This document shows positions 12,701 through 29,454 of a stretch of DNA of 64,000 bases, piece after piece. The stretch covers positions 5,496,001-5,560,000 of the forward strand of contig NC_092582.1 of the NCBI RefSeq assembly GCF_037975245.1, written 5' to 3'. The notes below the pieces were generated by a model that saw only the letters and a list, made by a program, of their open reading frames with translations, did no database searches and was not told the origin of the DNA. The DNA is from Apostichopus japonicus. Its lineage: Eukaryota; Echinodermata; Holothuroidea; Aspidochirotida; Stichopodidae. How positions within the stretch are numbered: position 1 is the first letter of the stretch; every line of letters starts with the position of its first letter. The translations under genes were made by a program, and so were the position numbers.

Positions 12701-15700
12701 TTCTTCCCATCTCAAATCATAAAACAAAGAAATCCTCAAACAGTCCAAAATTAGTCCTTAAAAAAGTTATCTGATTCACATGCCTGACGCATTGCTCTTA
12801 AATTCCTTGCTAGGTTAGCAGCATGCAGGTCCTTGATGCTGGCAATTACACCTTGCATTTACCCCATCTTAATTTCACAAATATCACTGACTACAATAAT
12901 GTTCTCACAAAGGACCCACAACTCCTTCTGCTCTATTACATCACTATAATCAGGTTCCGCCCAAACAAAATTGTTTGATCTCAGTGATCTGTAGTCCAGT
13001 GGACACATCTTGATATAAACAAGGCTATATTGTTCACATTCTTCCACTGCCGAGACTCTGAGTTATAGAGTATGCAAACTTTGGTAGATGTAGGGAATAA
13101 TTTAGTGTAAAAAGTTTGCAGAGCAGATTTTGAGGCTACGGAATACTCTCTTATAAATTAATAATAATTAGCTATTAGTTACTATCTCTACCCGACCATA
13201 CTCACCGGACTTCTTCTCTAGCATTCTGTAGTTCTTCCTCCAGAGATGTTGCCTTTTCCAAGAGCACCTCCCTCTCTCTATCACAGTGTTGAAGACTTGT
13301 CTCAAGATACTGTTTAGCATGCTCGTGCTGTTGACATAATTTAGACAAGCTCTTTCAATCCCTTGTTATTTTAGAGATTAAGAGTAGTTTCAAGATGCTA
13401 ATGATGCAGAATATCATCTGAAACAGAGCCACAGGTCCCTACAAAGCCTTACAATTTGGCTGAAGGCAAATCACTTAACAATCTCTTAACAAACGGGGTC
13501 TGTTATGGGACATTTTCCTAGCATATTTATGACAGCAAAACGAAAAAGACAAAAATGAACACAGATAATTATTGCAGAGTATTATAACAACAGAACATAA
13601 TACATCACCTCTTTAAGTTCTTTTGCTACCTTAGATTTGTAATCCATCATTTCCTGCTTGTTAGAATCCAACATCTGTTTAGCTTCAGCTTTCTCTCTTT
13701 CAGCTCTGAAAACACAACATAAAAAGAGCACCTTTGAAATGACAAAGAAAATACACATACACAAAATGAATATGCAAAACTTTGATCTTTAGATTTTGTT
13801 TGCTACACGGGTAGGTATTATCGACATATTATAGAACAGACATTTTGGAGGGGGGGCAAGGAAGGGACTACAGTAATTCATTATTTGTTTTTAACTTTTA
13901 ATACAAACAATTCCATCCTTCTGATCCTTTCACTTCTCTTCACCTCATTCACCTCCCACCAACACCCGCCCCCCCCCCTCCATCACCCCTGCCTTTCTTC
14001 TTTTCTACTTCACTTCACTGACTTTATTAATGGTAATGTAATATTTACTCACAACTGTCGGTCACTTTCTCAACCAACCAGTGGCAAGCAATGTATCCCA
14101 TAATTCCCATTTCATGGTATATGTGCCATGACAGCCATCTTTAATGTTATTACACCTGAATCCACTGTCAGTCACTATCTTAACTGACCAGTGGCATGCA
14201 ATGTACTGTATCCCGTAATTCCCATTTTAGGTTATATGTGCCGTGAATGCCATCTTTAATGTTATTATACACCTGAATCCACTGTCAGTCACTGTCTTAA
14301 CTGACCAGTGGCATGCAATGTATCCCGTAATTCCCATTTCATGGTATACAGTATGTGCCATGAAAGCCATCATTAATGTTATTACACCTGAATCCACTGT
14401 CAGTCACTGTCTTAACTGACCAGTGGCATGCAATGTATCCCGTAATGTCCATTTCATGGTATATGTGCCATGAAAGCCATCTTTAATGTTATTACACCTG
14501 TCTCTAATGGCCGACCTGTGGCATGCAAGGATGTCCTATAGTAGGCAATCCAAGATATATATGCCATAAATGCCACCTGCTTGGTAATTACCTTTGCCTT
14601 ACTTCAGCTTCTGACCTGAGATCATCTCTGATGGAGTCTGCTTCACGTCTGCTCTCGTTGATGAAGTCTTCCCATTGTTGCTGCTGAGATAAACTTCTCT
14701 CTAATTCTCTCTCCACAGATCTATGGGTCGTTTAAACCATTTGAAAGACACAAAAACCTTCACATTTTTTCTCCAATTATCGCAATAACCTTGAATAGTT
14801 AGATTCTTATTTCCCCTTCATTTTGTTGGTAAACTTCAGTACATGGTGTTAAACTGAATAAATTAAGCATGAAATGTTGCATTAATGAGGCTACCCTTAT
14901 ATTGCATATCTCTACAGTCTTCATAGTTAACCAAAGTACATGAAACAGAATTTTAGTTCCTTGCAGATTCTCAGTTTTACGATATGCTCATGCTGATATG
15001 GAACATTAAACTAGTAATGAACTTACTTTATGGACTGATAATGCTTCGAAAAGGAGTCATTATGCTTTTTGAATTTCAGGGTTAATTAGCTAACTTGAAA
15101 TTATACACCATATCCTCTAAGCTTCTACATAATTGGAATCTATTTAATTCTCCGTACAAGAAGAAACCATAAAAACAGCATCCAAGTTACCAGAATACAC
15201 TAAATTACTGTGGAGGCATCAGTTACCATGGATAAAGTCATTACCACCCAGTTCCATCAGAACTTATGAAGCTCTTATCACATAGGATGCACTAAAGGCA
15301 CTAGAAATTCCACTGGATTTTTTCGTTTAAATCATCTAACCCCCTCCTCTTCCCCCCTATCATTTTTAGACTGGCTTGACTTGATTCTGAAATATTTTAC
15401 ATCAATTTCTTAATGATTGAGATATTTCCATTTTATTTACCTGAGATCTTTGTCCTTGGATTTCAGGTCACTTTTCAACATCTTCACCTGTTTCTTCAAT
15501 AAATCCATATTGTCTATTTGCTGAAGAATCTGTGCAAAAACAGAGGGGAGAAGAAATATTAATAAATCATATAACTAAGTTATTTCCAAACATAACTGAT
15601 CTAGATGACAGTGGTCTTATACTCTTGATGCTGAATAATTAACAGGCAAGAAATGCATAAAGTTTGACTGTTAGTACCTGCATCTGAGAAGCCCTATCAT

Positions 15701-17039
15701 CAGTGTTACAAGATTCCACTTCGTTCTGCAATCTGTTATTTTCGTTCACCAAAAGGCTGTTCTCTTCTCTCAGCTGATGAAGTTTCTCCATGAGGAATTT
15801 CTGATCTCGTTCTTCTGATGTCTTTGTCTGTGAATACTGTATATGGAATAACTCCCATGTAAAAGGTTCAACTCGGCAGTATTTTTATTTCCCCAACACA
15901 CACAGAACCAAAGAGTTTAATTAGGTTTGTTTATGTAGAATCAGCTCAGCAAGCAGTGTACTCTTTCACAAAGTCTAACATACGTAGGTGCCTAAACTTG
16001 TACACACTCACATAGAGGTAGCACTCGAACTTGGGCCAAAAATAGTTTTGAAAACCTACACAAGCATACAGTAGGTTCCAGTCCAAGATTATGTACTCGC
16101 ACTCACATGTAGTGACTTATACTTGTATGTTTATACAAGGGGATCTCTACCGATTCATTTACGATTGTGTTTTAAAATAGATTGGTTTGAAATGGATACT
16201 TATACTGATAACTTACTTACAGAAACACCAGCTTACCAACTTAGACCAGCTTCTACTTTCTCTGTACTTTGAAGATGAATTCTTGCGGACTGATTGGTCA
16301 CTGACTGATCTCCGTTCTGAGGGGTGTGCATGATCATCCAAGTCCCTCAACGAGAGGAAGGGGAGCAGTTCATGAGAGTCTGATTCAGTGAGTGAAGGAT
16401 GTCTACAAAAAGGAAAAACACTCAATATATCCCTTCATTTGTACAATTTTTCTATCTGTAACTCTAAAGTATAGCAGTAATTATCTGTAGCACAGAATTT
16501 TTTTGTTACATTGAAAAAAAAAGTTTCTTAGGTCTAATGCTATACACTGTGGAACAGTTACATATTCATGTACTTCACTGCATTATATGATTCAAAATAA
16601 TGATCTTAAAAGAAATATATGATATCAGAGCTCATCATTCTTCTTACCAAAAGATATTCATTCAAATTCAGCTTTTTCTACATTAGAGTTTCTAAATATT
16701 ATCTCTGGCTTCCATAGCCTGGTAATAGAAATTATAATTCAGCTTTACCTCAAAAGCCACTGATGGAGGGCACTTCACAAATCACAGCTAACTGTATGTA
16801 AAGTATCATAAAATGAAGTGAACACATCCTTTCCCTGAAGATTTCATATTCATTTCATACCATATCTTGCATATATCTTGCATGTATTGTCAATATCAGT
16901 TGTGAGAGTATGTAGCCTATACATCACCCTACCTTGGGGCCTGTAACTTTTGAAGACTAACTTCCGTTTGATATAGACGTCGCTTTAATTCAGAGACATT
17001 CCTGAAAATTTCTTCGTTGTCGTCAAATTCACTGGCCAT
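763..17039 (-). CDS. CCDC18: CCDC18-like long coiled-coil protein (3' end outside window)
   Basis: Nineteen exons join in consistent phase with GT/AG borders. In transcript order: 17039-16933, 16402-16237, 15827-15678, 15529-15441, 14720-14592, 13705-13609, 13327-13206, 12240-11997, 11326-11133, 10424-10282, 9543-9323, 7865-7725, 6775-6665, 6362-6228, 5086-4892, 3432-3265, 2896-2754, 1691-1528, 976-763. They encode about 978 residues. The last exon ends in phase 2, so the gene runs off the left edge. The start MASEFDDNEEIFRNVSELK resembles the human CCDC18 N-terminus (DNEE..L.NV..L...L..TE.SLQ.L), and exon 6 (RAEREKAEAKQM, YKSKVAKELKEV) matches its early coiled coil. Nearly all of the rest is heptad-rich Glu/Lys/Gln/Leu coiled coil; residues of exons 2 and 9 are Ser-rich and less helical. 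From family knowledge CCDC18 is a poorly characterised, centriolar-satellite-type coiled-coil protein; the sequence shows only the fold. Paralogous coiled-coil families could confuse the name, but the N-terminus and the RPL5 linkage favour it. Confidence 0.85.
1892..2177 (+). repeat. Dispersed ~280-bp repeat, copy 1
   Basis: Shares with two loci near 42.2 and 43.0 kb the words ATAGGCATGCATCGGTTA, CGCATGCCAATAACATACAA, TTACCCTTCCAT, GGGGAAGTCGTTACAATAAT and AGGTGCCTGAAAA. The copy sits in a CCDC18 intron. It ends in a C/G-rich palindrome (GGGGGGCTGCAGCCCCCC), as in non-autonomous DNA elements. No coding capacity was seen. Confidence 0.65.
3088..3240 (-). repeat. Tandem duplicate of CCDC18 exon 16 3' half (pseudo-exon)
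   Basis: Plus-strand 3104-3172 closely repeats 3255-3330: ACCTGTTCTTCAAGTTG, CTTCTAGTT.AGTGAT, GCTCC.TAGTAACAT, each preceded by CTCTTT(G/A)CAG. The copy keeps a GT donor, but a 4-nt deletion relative to exon 16 shifts the frame. The unit is about 150 bp and lies just downstream of the real exon in the same intron. Confidence 0.75.
4014..4850. repeat. CTAACCTAAA minisatellite split by a MITE
   Basis: Degenerate repeats of CTAACCTAAA/CTAAGCTAAA run from about 4014 to 4198 and resume from about 4691 to 4845. A 490-bp element sits between the two blocks. The minisatellite lies in a CCDC18 intron. Confidence 0.75.
4199..4688 (+). mobile_element. Non-autonomous DNA transposon (CAGGGATG family), copy 1
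   Basis: Ends CAGGGATGTGCCCA and TGGGCACATCCCTG are perfect terminal inverted repeats. The interior matches a second, inverted copy at 38975-39413 (TAGGCCCAATTTATGTTGAA and CGGCTCTCAATCGGTCCCTT in one or the other orientation). No ORF. The CAG..CTG ends suggest the hAT type. A target duplication is not clear here because the host DNA is itself repetitive. Confidence 0.75.
5842..6060 (-). other. Unexplained 72-codon ORF with E-box-type upstream sequence
   Basis: In the CCDC18 intron between exons 14 and 15, same strand as the gene. The ATG opens MLGLEEAMSSGDGGEWGPAS and a 72-residue frame of ordinary composition (SIQIFDGKYTIEYVKVHLSL, NPEDFAEEYSQCLSL). CACGTGAC lies about 35 nt upstream. A GTAAGT after IFDG could be a donor. 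I do not recognise it; it may be a captured gene fragment or an unused first exon. Confidence 0.3.
6935..7315. repeat. Minisatellite of about 60 bp
   Basis: Six to seven diverged copies of a unit containing GAGCACTATTTGTTTATTTT, CATGTGCAAG and ATACACATAG in a CCDC18 intron. No coding potential. Confidence 0.6.
7498..7528 (+). mobile_element. Penelope-type hammerhead-like motif, copy 1
   Basis: ATGAAGAT, a GATCC/GGATC stem and GAAACGTC resemble the hammerhead-ribozyme core found in Penelope-like retroelement repeats. The C of CTGANGA is replaced by A, so this copy is probably inactive. About 60 bp of 3' flank is partly shared with the copy near 43.65 kb. Confidence 0.4.
8790..9036. repeat. 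Trinucleotide-like GTTRTTGTGGTTAC minisatellite
   Basis: Low-complexity repeats of GTTGTTATTGTGGTTACT. Long open frames on both strands (poly-Thr/Ile or poly-Leu/Val) are artefacts of this composition. Confidence 0.8.
11025..11122. repeat. 50-bp tandem duplication
   Basis: TCTAGTCTTGTAAGTC, CACCATG and AATTGAA recur twice with a spacing of about 50 bp in a CCDC18 intron. Confidence 0.7.
14041..14575. repeat. Tandem repeat, unit about 112-121 bp
   Basis: About four and a half copies of a unit with ACTGTCAGTCACTGTCTTAA, CCAGTGGCATGCAATGTA, GTAATTCCCATTTCATGG and GTGCCATGAAAGCCATC in a CCDC18 intron, immediately downstream of exon 5. Confidence 0.75.
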
Positions 17040-17580
17040 GACAGTATAAAAATACGGTGATGAACCTATGAAGGAAAAAAAGATATATTGCATGAAGTAA
17101 TACAATATAGCATAGGAGCCTAGCCTATGTGACATAGGCCACCCTTCACTGTACCTTGGTTAATACATTAGACAGTAGTATGCTACAGTACAGTACTTTA
17201 ATTTTATAACATTAATAACTGTTATTACCCTACAGTCGCCAGCCTAGCCGTAACTAATGTTAGGCTACTGGCACTAGTCATAATTCACATGAGCTTAAAA
17301 AATTAGGCCTAGCCTAGTTTTAATTTAACAAATACGAATAGTAAGGCCTAGGTTAAGCCTGTGAAGATGCGATATTTTCTTACAATCTTTAGAATGAAAT
17401 AAACAGCAAATAACCCATCCTGCAGAACAATTTTAATCTAGGCATCAATCGATGATTAACAATGTTTGCCAAGAAACTAAGGTTTCACCTGCCTTCTATA
17501 ACTTAGGCAAACATAACCAGGTCGAATGCGAAGTTTTGAATATCAGTTTTCGTGCGCCATTACTGTCGTCTGCTGTGTGA
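17040..17580 (-). promoter_or_regulatory. CCDC18 5' UTR exons and promoter, with a five-codon uORF
   Basis: The coding exon extends upstream to an acceptor (minus-strand ..TTCATAG) at 17065, leaving 26 nt of UTR before the ATG. A good upstream donor (GGCAG/GTGAAAC) at 17489 defines a likely noncoding first exon of about 80-90 nt. That exon holds an ATG within ATGGCGC followed by MAHEN and a stop, i.e. a very short upstream ORF. The region just upstream has an inverted CCAAT box (ATTGG near 17580), a CRE-like TGACGTG near 17591 and CCAAT near 17603. The exact start site is inferred. Confidence 0.5.
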
Positions 17581-17870
17581 TTGGCAGGCGATGACGTGTT
17601 TGACCAATAGACCTAGTACATACTTCTGCTTGTTTGTACCCATGCCTCGTTCGAGCTAAACTATGACATACCGTTACATTTATACAAAACTACCAAAAGA
17701 TTTGCAACATATTTACGAAACTTTTGTTTGACTTAAGTTATCATACCATTGTTTCCGTTGTTTTACGTTTCAAAATATAGAGACAGAAATGTTATTTGGC
17801 ATTTTCGTTGCATCGAAATGACAGGCTGCTGAATAAATATTTTGTAGTTGTAGCCCTCTATCGTCCTTTT
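17566..17870. promoter_or_regulatory. Divergent CCDC18/RPL5 promoter
   Basis: CCDC18 (minus) and RPL5 (plus) start head to head, with probable start sites about 300 bp apart. Between them lie ATTGG, TGACGTG and CCAAT, close to CCDC18. On the RPL5 side there is an AT-rich TATA-like AATAAATAT (about 17832-17840), 25-34 bp before a pyrimidine tract CCTTTTC (17865-17871). That spacing and tract are typical of a terminal oligopyrimidine (TOP) ribosomal-protein promoter. Start sites were not measured. Confidence 0.5.
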
Positions 17871-17937
17871 CACCGTCGGTCACCCTCAGCCGAGGCTATC
17901 AAGAAAACCCTACATTGAAAGGGGTTCAAAATTTACG

Positions 17938-23270
<5,333 letters not shown>

Positions 23271-23310
23271 GCAACCGTGATTGGTTACCGAACCTGCATG
23301 ATCTCGTATT

Positions 23311-23335
23311 TGAATACATCTGGCATTCAGCGTTT
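23311..23335 (+). terminator. Possible RPL5 poly(A) signal
   Basis: No AATAAA occurs soon after the RPL5 stop. AATACA at 23313-23318, 43 nt downstream, is a known weak variant followed by a T-rich stretch. This would give the very short 3' UTR usual for ribosomal-protein genes. Tentative. Confidence 0.25.
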
Positions 23336-26300
23336 TATTTAAGCGGTGCTGGTTAATAGAGAAATGTTACAAATACATGAGGGTTACAGTAAAAAAGTAT
23401 TTTTGTCTTGTCCATATTTGTGTCTTGTTACTATACTAACTGCTCTATTCCATAGAAGTGGGCGACTTACAGTTATAAACTGCTCATCATATTGTAAAAC
23501 AGCTAATGTTACTTGGGAAGGCAACACATATATATTTTCAAATCGTTATAGCAAATTATTAAGAAGTTTCCCCAGAGCTGTATTTTTTGTAGAGTTAGAC
23601 ACACTCTGGTGGTATATCTTTAATATGCCATTGAAAAGAATAAGTAAGCACAAAGAAATATAATTATCTACTTAAATCTCCTGGAAATGAAACTAGGGGT
23701 CGCAACCCACTTCAGGTTTGTCAACAACTTTTAAAGGGCACTAAATAAAAATCTGAGGATGAAAGATATTTGTGTACAAAAAAATTTGAAAATATCGTGA
23801 TCACGAATATCTCCTGAAGTTTTGCAGCTTAGCAACCTTAATCATACAAATAAATCTCAAAGGGCCCCCTTCCCCTGGCAACAACATTCATCAATGAAGG
23901 GTAGTCTAGCTAGATCATAGATGATGAAGGTGAAATTGGGGCCATGAAGCAAAAAAGGGAAAGAGAAGCTGGACTGCAGCCACGGACAGCACATAGGAAT
24001 AATGAAACTACTAACACAGCAAGGCATGTTAAATTTATGGGACTTGAAAATTGTTTATGTTGGAGTAAATAGTAACTTTAATTGTCAGCAAGGAGCAAAA
24101 TGGTTGTAACTTATAAAATATAAAGACTTCATATATATGTTTGAGGTGGGTGGAAGTATATATAAATATGAGATGGGTTAGTCAGCATTGTGTAACTTTA
24201 CAATCACTAGTTGTTTTGGCTGGCTCTCTTTATTCATTTGAAAGCTGCAAGAGTCCTGTGATATCACACTTAAATGTTAATAACCTGGCCACAGACATAA
24301 CCACTTCAGTCCAAAAAAACGCACCAGGTACGATGAAACTAAGGGGGTGAAACTTTTCTGAAGTGGAGTAAAGGTGTCTTGTTAGTAAAGAAGAGCCAAC
24401 AATTTTAGTAACACAGGTCTCTGAGTGGTGGTTATCCAATTACAATACGATATTATTCTGCTTGACTTTGTCACAAAGTTCCAACTCCAGTGTGTATCTA
24501 GCCTGAGAAAACCTATGTTAGTATATGGCATGATCCAAATATAATGTTAATCAGAAGTGTGGTACCAGTACAACACCATGCGTACAGATAGTGCATATCA
24601 AATTTCCTTGGTAAGAGTACAAGGTCGTTAGTAGAAGTTTTTCACTAAGACTTTCTCTACTATATTACCAAAATGCCCAGAGTACTGGAAGGAGTACAAA
24701 TCCAAGAGGGCAAATATGAGGACAGTTGGGCAACTATCTTAAAATATGAGTATTAACTCACAGTATGAGTATTAACTCACAAGCACTACACAGAGAAAAC
24801 TGCATAATGAAGAGAAATAGAGAAGAAAACATAATACCTTCCCTCTTTCCAGGTCGCTCCCCCCCCCCTCCCCCAACTCACTGCACTGCTCTTTTGTTAT
24901 CTGTTTCAGTGAGTAGGTTCCATATAACAGGATTTTCAGGTTGCAAACAACGTGAAACATTGAAGAGAAAACGAGTCGTCACTGCTAGTTAAAAGCCCCA
25001 TCTCTGACAATTAACTTGCCCCTAACATGAGATATGGTTGATTGAATGCAACATATTCTTCGGTTAAAACCATCCAAGATTCGCCCTAAACCACGTGCCG
25101 CCCTCTGAAAAAAGATAACTTTCCGTTGCTTGCAAGTGAAGTTTTTTTCTTGTCAATACAAAATGCAGACAGTAATGAAACCTGATATCTTTTATCTAGA
25201 CCTGAGAAGTCCACGCTGCTATATACACTGTGTTGTGGGTATTGACCGTAGCTGCATGTATTGACTGTACACTAGTGTCTAATTACCGACGGTAGCAAGC
25301 TGTGTGTGTGTATTTTCTGGGATCGATGGTGGTGTCTAACACCTCTGTTACACCTCATTTGAAACTAGGTCAGATTAGCACACCGGACGTTTCTTTGTGC
25401 ACGAGTCTTCACTCCCTCTAAACCTTCAACTACTACAGGAAGTTGGATCACAGTAGGAGGTCAATGATGTCATATGGGCAAATGCTCTTCAAAATCTTTA
25501 CAGCGTTCTCTCTACTATATCATCAAAATTCAACCATTTTTGTAGAAATTTCCTTTTCCTCTGTGGCTAAATGATTCACAAATTATAAAGAAAGCCAAGG
25601 ACATTTCCAGCTGTAGTGCACTGATAACATCATCCATTCTGCTGTTGCCAGATACATTTTAAAAGATATCACAAAATTTGAAAAATTCCTATCTCTGTGA
25701 TACAAAGTGCTATGAGGATGCACCTAGTAAAGATTAAGAAAATTCAGCAATTTGCAAAGAAATAAGCTACAGCCACCAGAATATCCTTTTAAATGTCCTC
25801 ATGCGCACAATGTAACTGAATCGTGCTTGTTCCACTGCTATTCAATGCAGACCCCCCAAAAAATGAAAGAAACACAAAATGTGAAATAATTATATTTGGC
25901 ATTATATTATAAAATTCCATTGCAATAATCTGAAAACAGGGGACAACAATAAATACACATAAGGCACCACGCACATGAGAAAAACAAAAAGAAATTGCTG
26001 TAAATTGTTTTGAGCTGTTTCTTACACAATATGCACATATAAATGTGGATGCTGCAAAGGGAAAACATATGCTCCAGTATCCAAACCATTACACTGAGTA
26101 AAATATTATTATTAATATTACTGATATATTTAGTTTGATTTTAAAAGAATTTTTGTGCAGAAACTGCACCGATACTCAAGTTACTTTATAATGCTGAAGT
26201 CAGTATTAATACATTAGAGGGCATCTGCATTACACCCCCTCCCCCTCCCCCCCCTTCCCATTCGTGAAGAATAGAGCTTCATGGCAGGAAAACTTTTCAT

Positions 26301-26599
26301 TCTGTCACAATTTGACTATGGACAATCATTTCTTGACTTTCTAGTATCTGTGGGGACAATATACAGATAACGTTTTAACAATAAGGTCTTTCCTCAGATG
26401 GTATAACTCAAAGCTACATCCCATTTTTGCTAAAAATGGCAAGAAACTGAGGAAAATGTGTCCTAACATCAAGTATCAGGACTTCCAAAAAGAGTTCCAG
26501 ATAACTTGACCATTGCAAAGGTACTACCCTTCTGAAAGATGATGATGGATAAGTCATTGGTGGAAGTGGAAAACCCTCTCAGCCCCGGAAAGGCCAAAG

Positions 26600-27080
26600 G
26601 TCAATTCCTGTGACAGTGACAGAAAAAACCCATTCATCAAAGAAATGGTTTGCATTTGAGAGCTTAGATTTTCTGACATTGCCCTCTGTTGACATAAAAC
26701 CTTTGACCTTCACAGAAAACTCAATATGGTGCATTCACATACTAACTATGAAGTTCATCCACCTACAGTTTTTGAGCCATTATGTTTACAGTTTTCAGAC
26801 TTTGATCTCTGTTGACCTCAACAGAACATAATAGTGTTCTTCTACTCAATCAGATGGATCCATTGACTGCATATGGAGTTTATCCAACCTCTACTTTGTG
26901 AGTTAACATGTTACAAGGTTTTCAGACTTTGACCTATTTTGACCTTCCACTTCTACAGAAAAATATGAATTTCTTGTTCTTGGTATGAAGCATCCACGTA
27001 TCAAATATACAGTTCATCCACTTTACGGTTCTTGAGTTCTCGTGTTAACAACCAAGGGTATCACATGCTATTACCATCGC
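26600..27080 (-). repeat. DR4-bearing repeat family, locus 1
   Basis: Three or four diverged head-to-tail units of about 120-140 bp, inverted relative to the copies at 61.3-61.8 kb. They carry TTTCAGACTTTGACCT and GAAGTTCATCCAC-type words. TGACCT half-sites spaced by 4 bp occur at 26803-26818 and, perfectly, at 26930-26945. Confidence 0.6.
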
Positions 27081-27989
27081 ATAGATTCCTTTTGCCTTTC
27101 GCAGGAAAAGTTTGTAATTACTGCAAATTTTCTAGCAATTGGTAAATTTGGTTTACAGCTGTATTTTAAGAGCTGATTCCAGTATATTGTCCTTGCTAAT
27201 TACAGTAGCTTGACTAGTCCAGTGTAATTCTAAATAATGAAATGTCAATATTTTTCTTATTTGCATTTTCCCAAAAAATGCAAAATAAAAGAAAAAATTC
27301 AATATTATTCTTCACCATAAAATCATCTATATAGTTGTACAAAGTTTCAAAGGCTTCATAGATTAAAATGATGTCTTAAAGAACCCCAGAAAATGAAAGA
27401 TATTTAGTGGTTACTATGCCTAAACATATTCATAGTGTGGCAAGCCACTACATGTTAATATACATGAACTTGTGCACACCAAAATGAAGAGGATTATCAT
27501 TGACTGATGCGGCAACAAATACAGATAGGTATCAGGAATCAGTTATTTTGTTGACAAAGTATTAACCATTTAATTCAATGGTAAGGATTTTACAGTATAA
27601 AATTGTTATTCCAATTCCTAATGTAGGCCTAAATCCCTTTAAGACTTGCTATATAGGCTGAGAGCCTGCATGAGATTGTTTACATGCACAGGGAAATATT
27701 TTGACAAATAAACAGTCATCTGGTATAAATCACAAAACCAATTGCCAATTGGAGACCAATTGATATAACCTTTTAACCCCTTGGGCCAATTTTTCCACAA
27801 CATGAGATAACCTGTTGATCCCTTGAAGTTCAGAGGGTGAAACTGGATAGCAGCAGCTTGAGTGTGCAATACTACATATCAACTTTTCTTGAACTTTCCT
27901 GGATAACTGTATGTTCTGTTTAAGACCTGTAGAGACCCTTCACAAAATGTAACTGAACTGAATTTGACCAATCTATATTCACCAAAAGA

Positions 27990-28170
27990 ATACCATACCA
28001 TTGGAGAATTGACATATTGATAGTAGCTTTAATTTTGGAGTTATCATGTTTAAAAGGTTATCCGACATTGACACTTGTTGACCTCCACCAATTTCAATCA
28101 TGGAGCATCTATATATCAAGTATGACATTGATTCAACTTGTGGTTGATGAGATATCATGTTTACAAGCTG
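27990..28170 (-). repeat. DR4-bearing repeat family, locus 2
   Basis: Same family as locus 1 (GAGTTATCATGTTTAAAAGG, TTGTTGACCTCCACC). TGACAC and TGACCT are separated by 4 bp at 28069-28084. Confidence 0.5.
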
Positions 28171-28645
28171 TTTATTACTATTTCCAATTAAGCCCCACCA
28201 ACTCATTAATAGTAATAAGGTCAATGTTGATAGTGAGGTACAATCTCATTGTGACAGACTTGATCATGTACAGTACATGTTAATGTAAAAATCAATTATT
28301 CACAGAGCAAGACAATATTCTTATTTCATAAAATGCATTTTGATGTGAAGATTTGACTTTGTAGTACATTGACAGCCAAACAAACATTTCAGACACAACT
28401 TGTTTCAAGGAGAGATCAACATTATTAAAGGAGAGCAGAGCTTTTCGCTAATAAAGAAAGTATTTACTATGAAATCCCTGACAACCTATTCAGATTTATT
28501 TCCTTGAGAAACAAAGTATTAAACAAAAAGTCAACTAACCTCAAACAGCTGAAGTAAGATAAACAAGAGACAGACAATTGAATTTCAGCTAGTCACATGG
28601 AATATGTTTGGCATCCTTGTATTGATCACATATATGACACTAGAA

Positions 28646-28997
28646 CAGGGGTGGGCATTCTTTTTGAATAAATGGGCCAGATATAAGGAGTGAAACATTG
28701 ACTGGGCGCACCTAACCATCGACCTGCTGTTGACTTCAAATCTTTGGTTCCCAGAACTTTCAAGCAATAGGTGTGTGTACTTAATCTGTATTCACAAAAA
28801 CATAATGTCAATACAGTACAGGTGATCATTAATGGGGATAATAGGCCTACCTGACAGCATCATTACTGCTGATAAATTCTAAGCAGCTAGCTTGTATTTT
28901 GTTATGATGTAAAATAGATTGATTTTTTTTTCTTTGTCTTGAGACATCTCACGGGCCGCAAAAAAATCACTGGCGGGCCGTAGGTTGCCCACCCCTG
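28646..28997. mobile_element. hAT-type MITE with perfect 8-bp target duplication
   Basis: The 352-bp element begins CAGGGGTGGGCA and ends TTGCCCACCCCTG. It is flanked on both sides by CACTAGAA (28638-28645 and 28998-29005). End sequence and 8-bp duplication fit a non-autonomous hAT transposon. No ORF. Confidence 0.9.
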
Positions 28998-29316
28998 CAC
29001 TAGAACAACCCTTTAAAAAATAGCCCCCCACTCCTTCCCCACCCTCATTCCCCATTTAAAATTCTGCTGAACCAGTTGATCATAGTAATGCCACTTTCCA
29101 TTTACACTTTATACATAAAATGCACTGTCTACACTTGACAGTCTTCAGTATGGTACCTTTAAAAGTATTATATATGCACTATGAACTGGAATCTTTCATC
29201 ATATTTAAATAGCAACCCCAACATCTGTGATGATTTGAAATCTCAACTGAAGCACTTCCAGGCAACTTTTGGGAATTTTATCATACTTACATTCTGGGGT
29301 AATAGACAATTTTACT

Positions 29317-29322
29317 TTTAAT
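29317..29322 (-). terminator. Possible SCYL3 poly(A) signal
   Basis: ATTAAA on the minus strand, about 130 nt past the SCYL3 stop codon. It is the nearest canonical-type hexamer I see, but cleavage-site context was not tested. Confidence 0.25.
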
Positions 29323-29454
29323 GCATCTATAATGAAACACAATATTGCAGCCTTTTGAAGACTAATTGGCATAACATGCAATACACTGTGACAACCTTAC
29401 AACTATGATAAAATATGACTCAAATATTATTTGGGGATAGTACTCGGGTATGAT

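Larger units (their letters stand above)
23271..29454. other. Intergenic gap, RPL5 to SCYL3 (convergent)
   Basis: The two genes end toward each other. Apart from the hAT MITE and the DR4-type repeats listed separately, I see poly-C tracts (24858, 26236) and an 18-bp duplication (ATGAGTATTAACTCACA.. at about 24746 and 24764). A 100-residue frame after 23346 starts at GTG and was not recognised. No supported gene. Confidence 0.6.
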
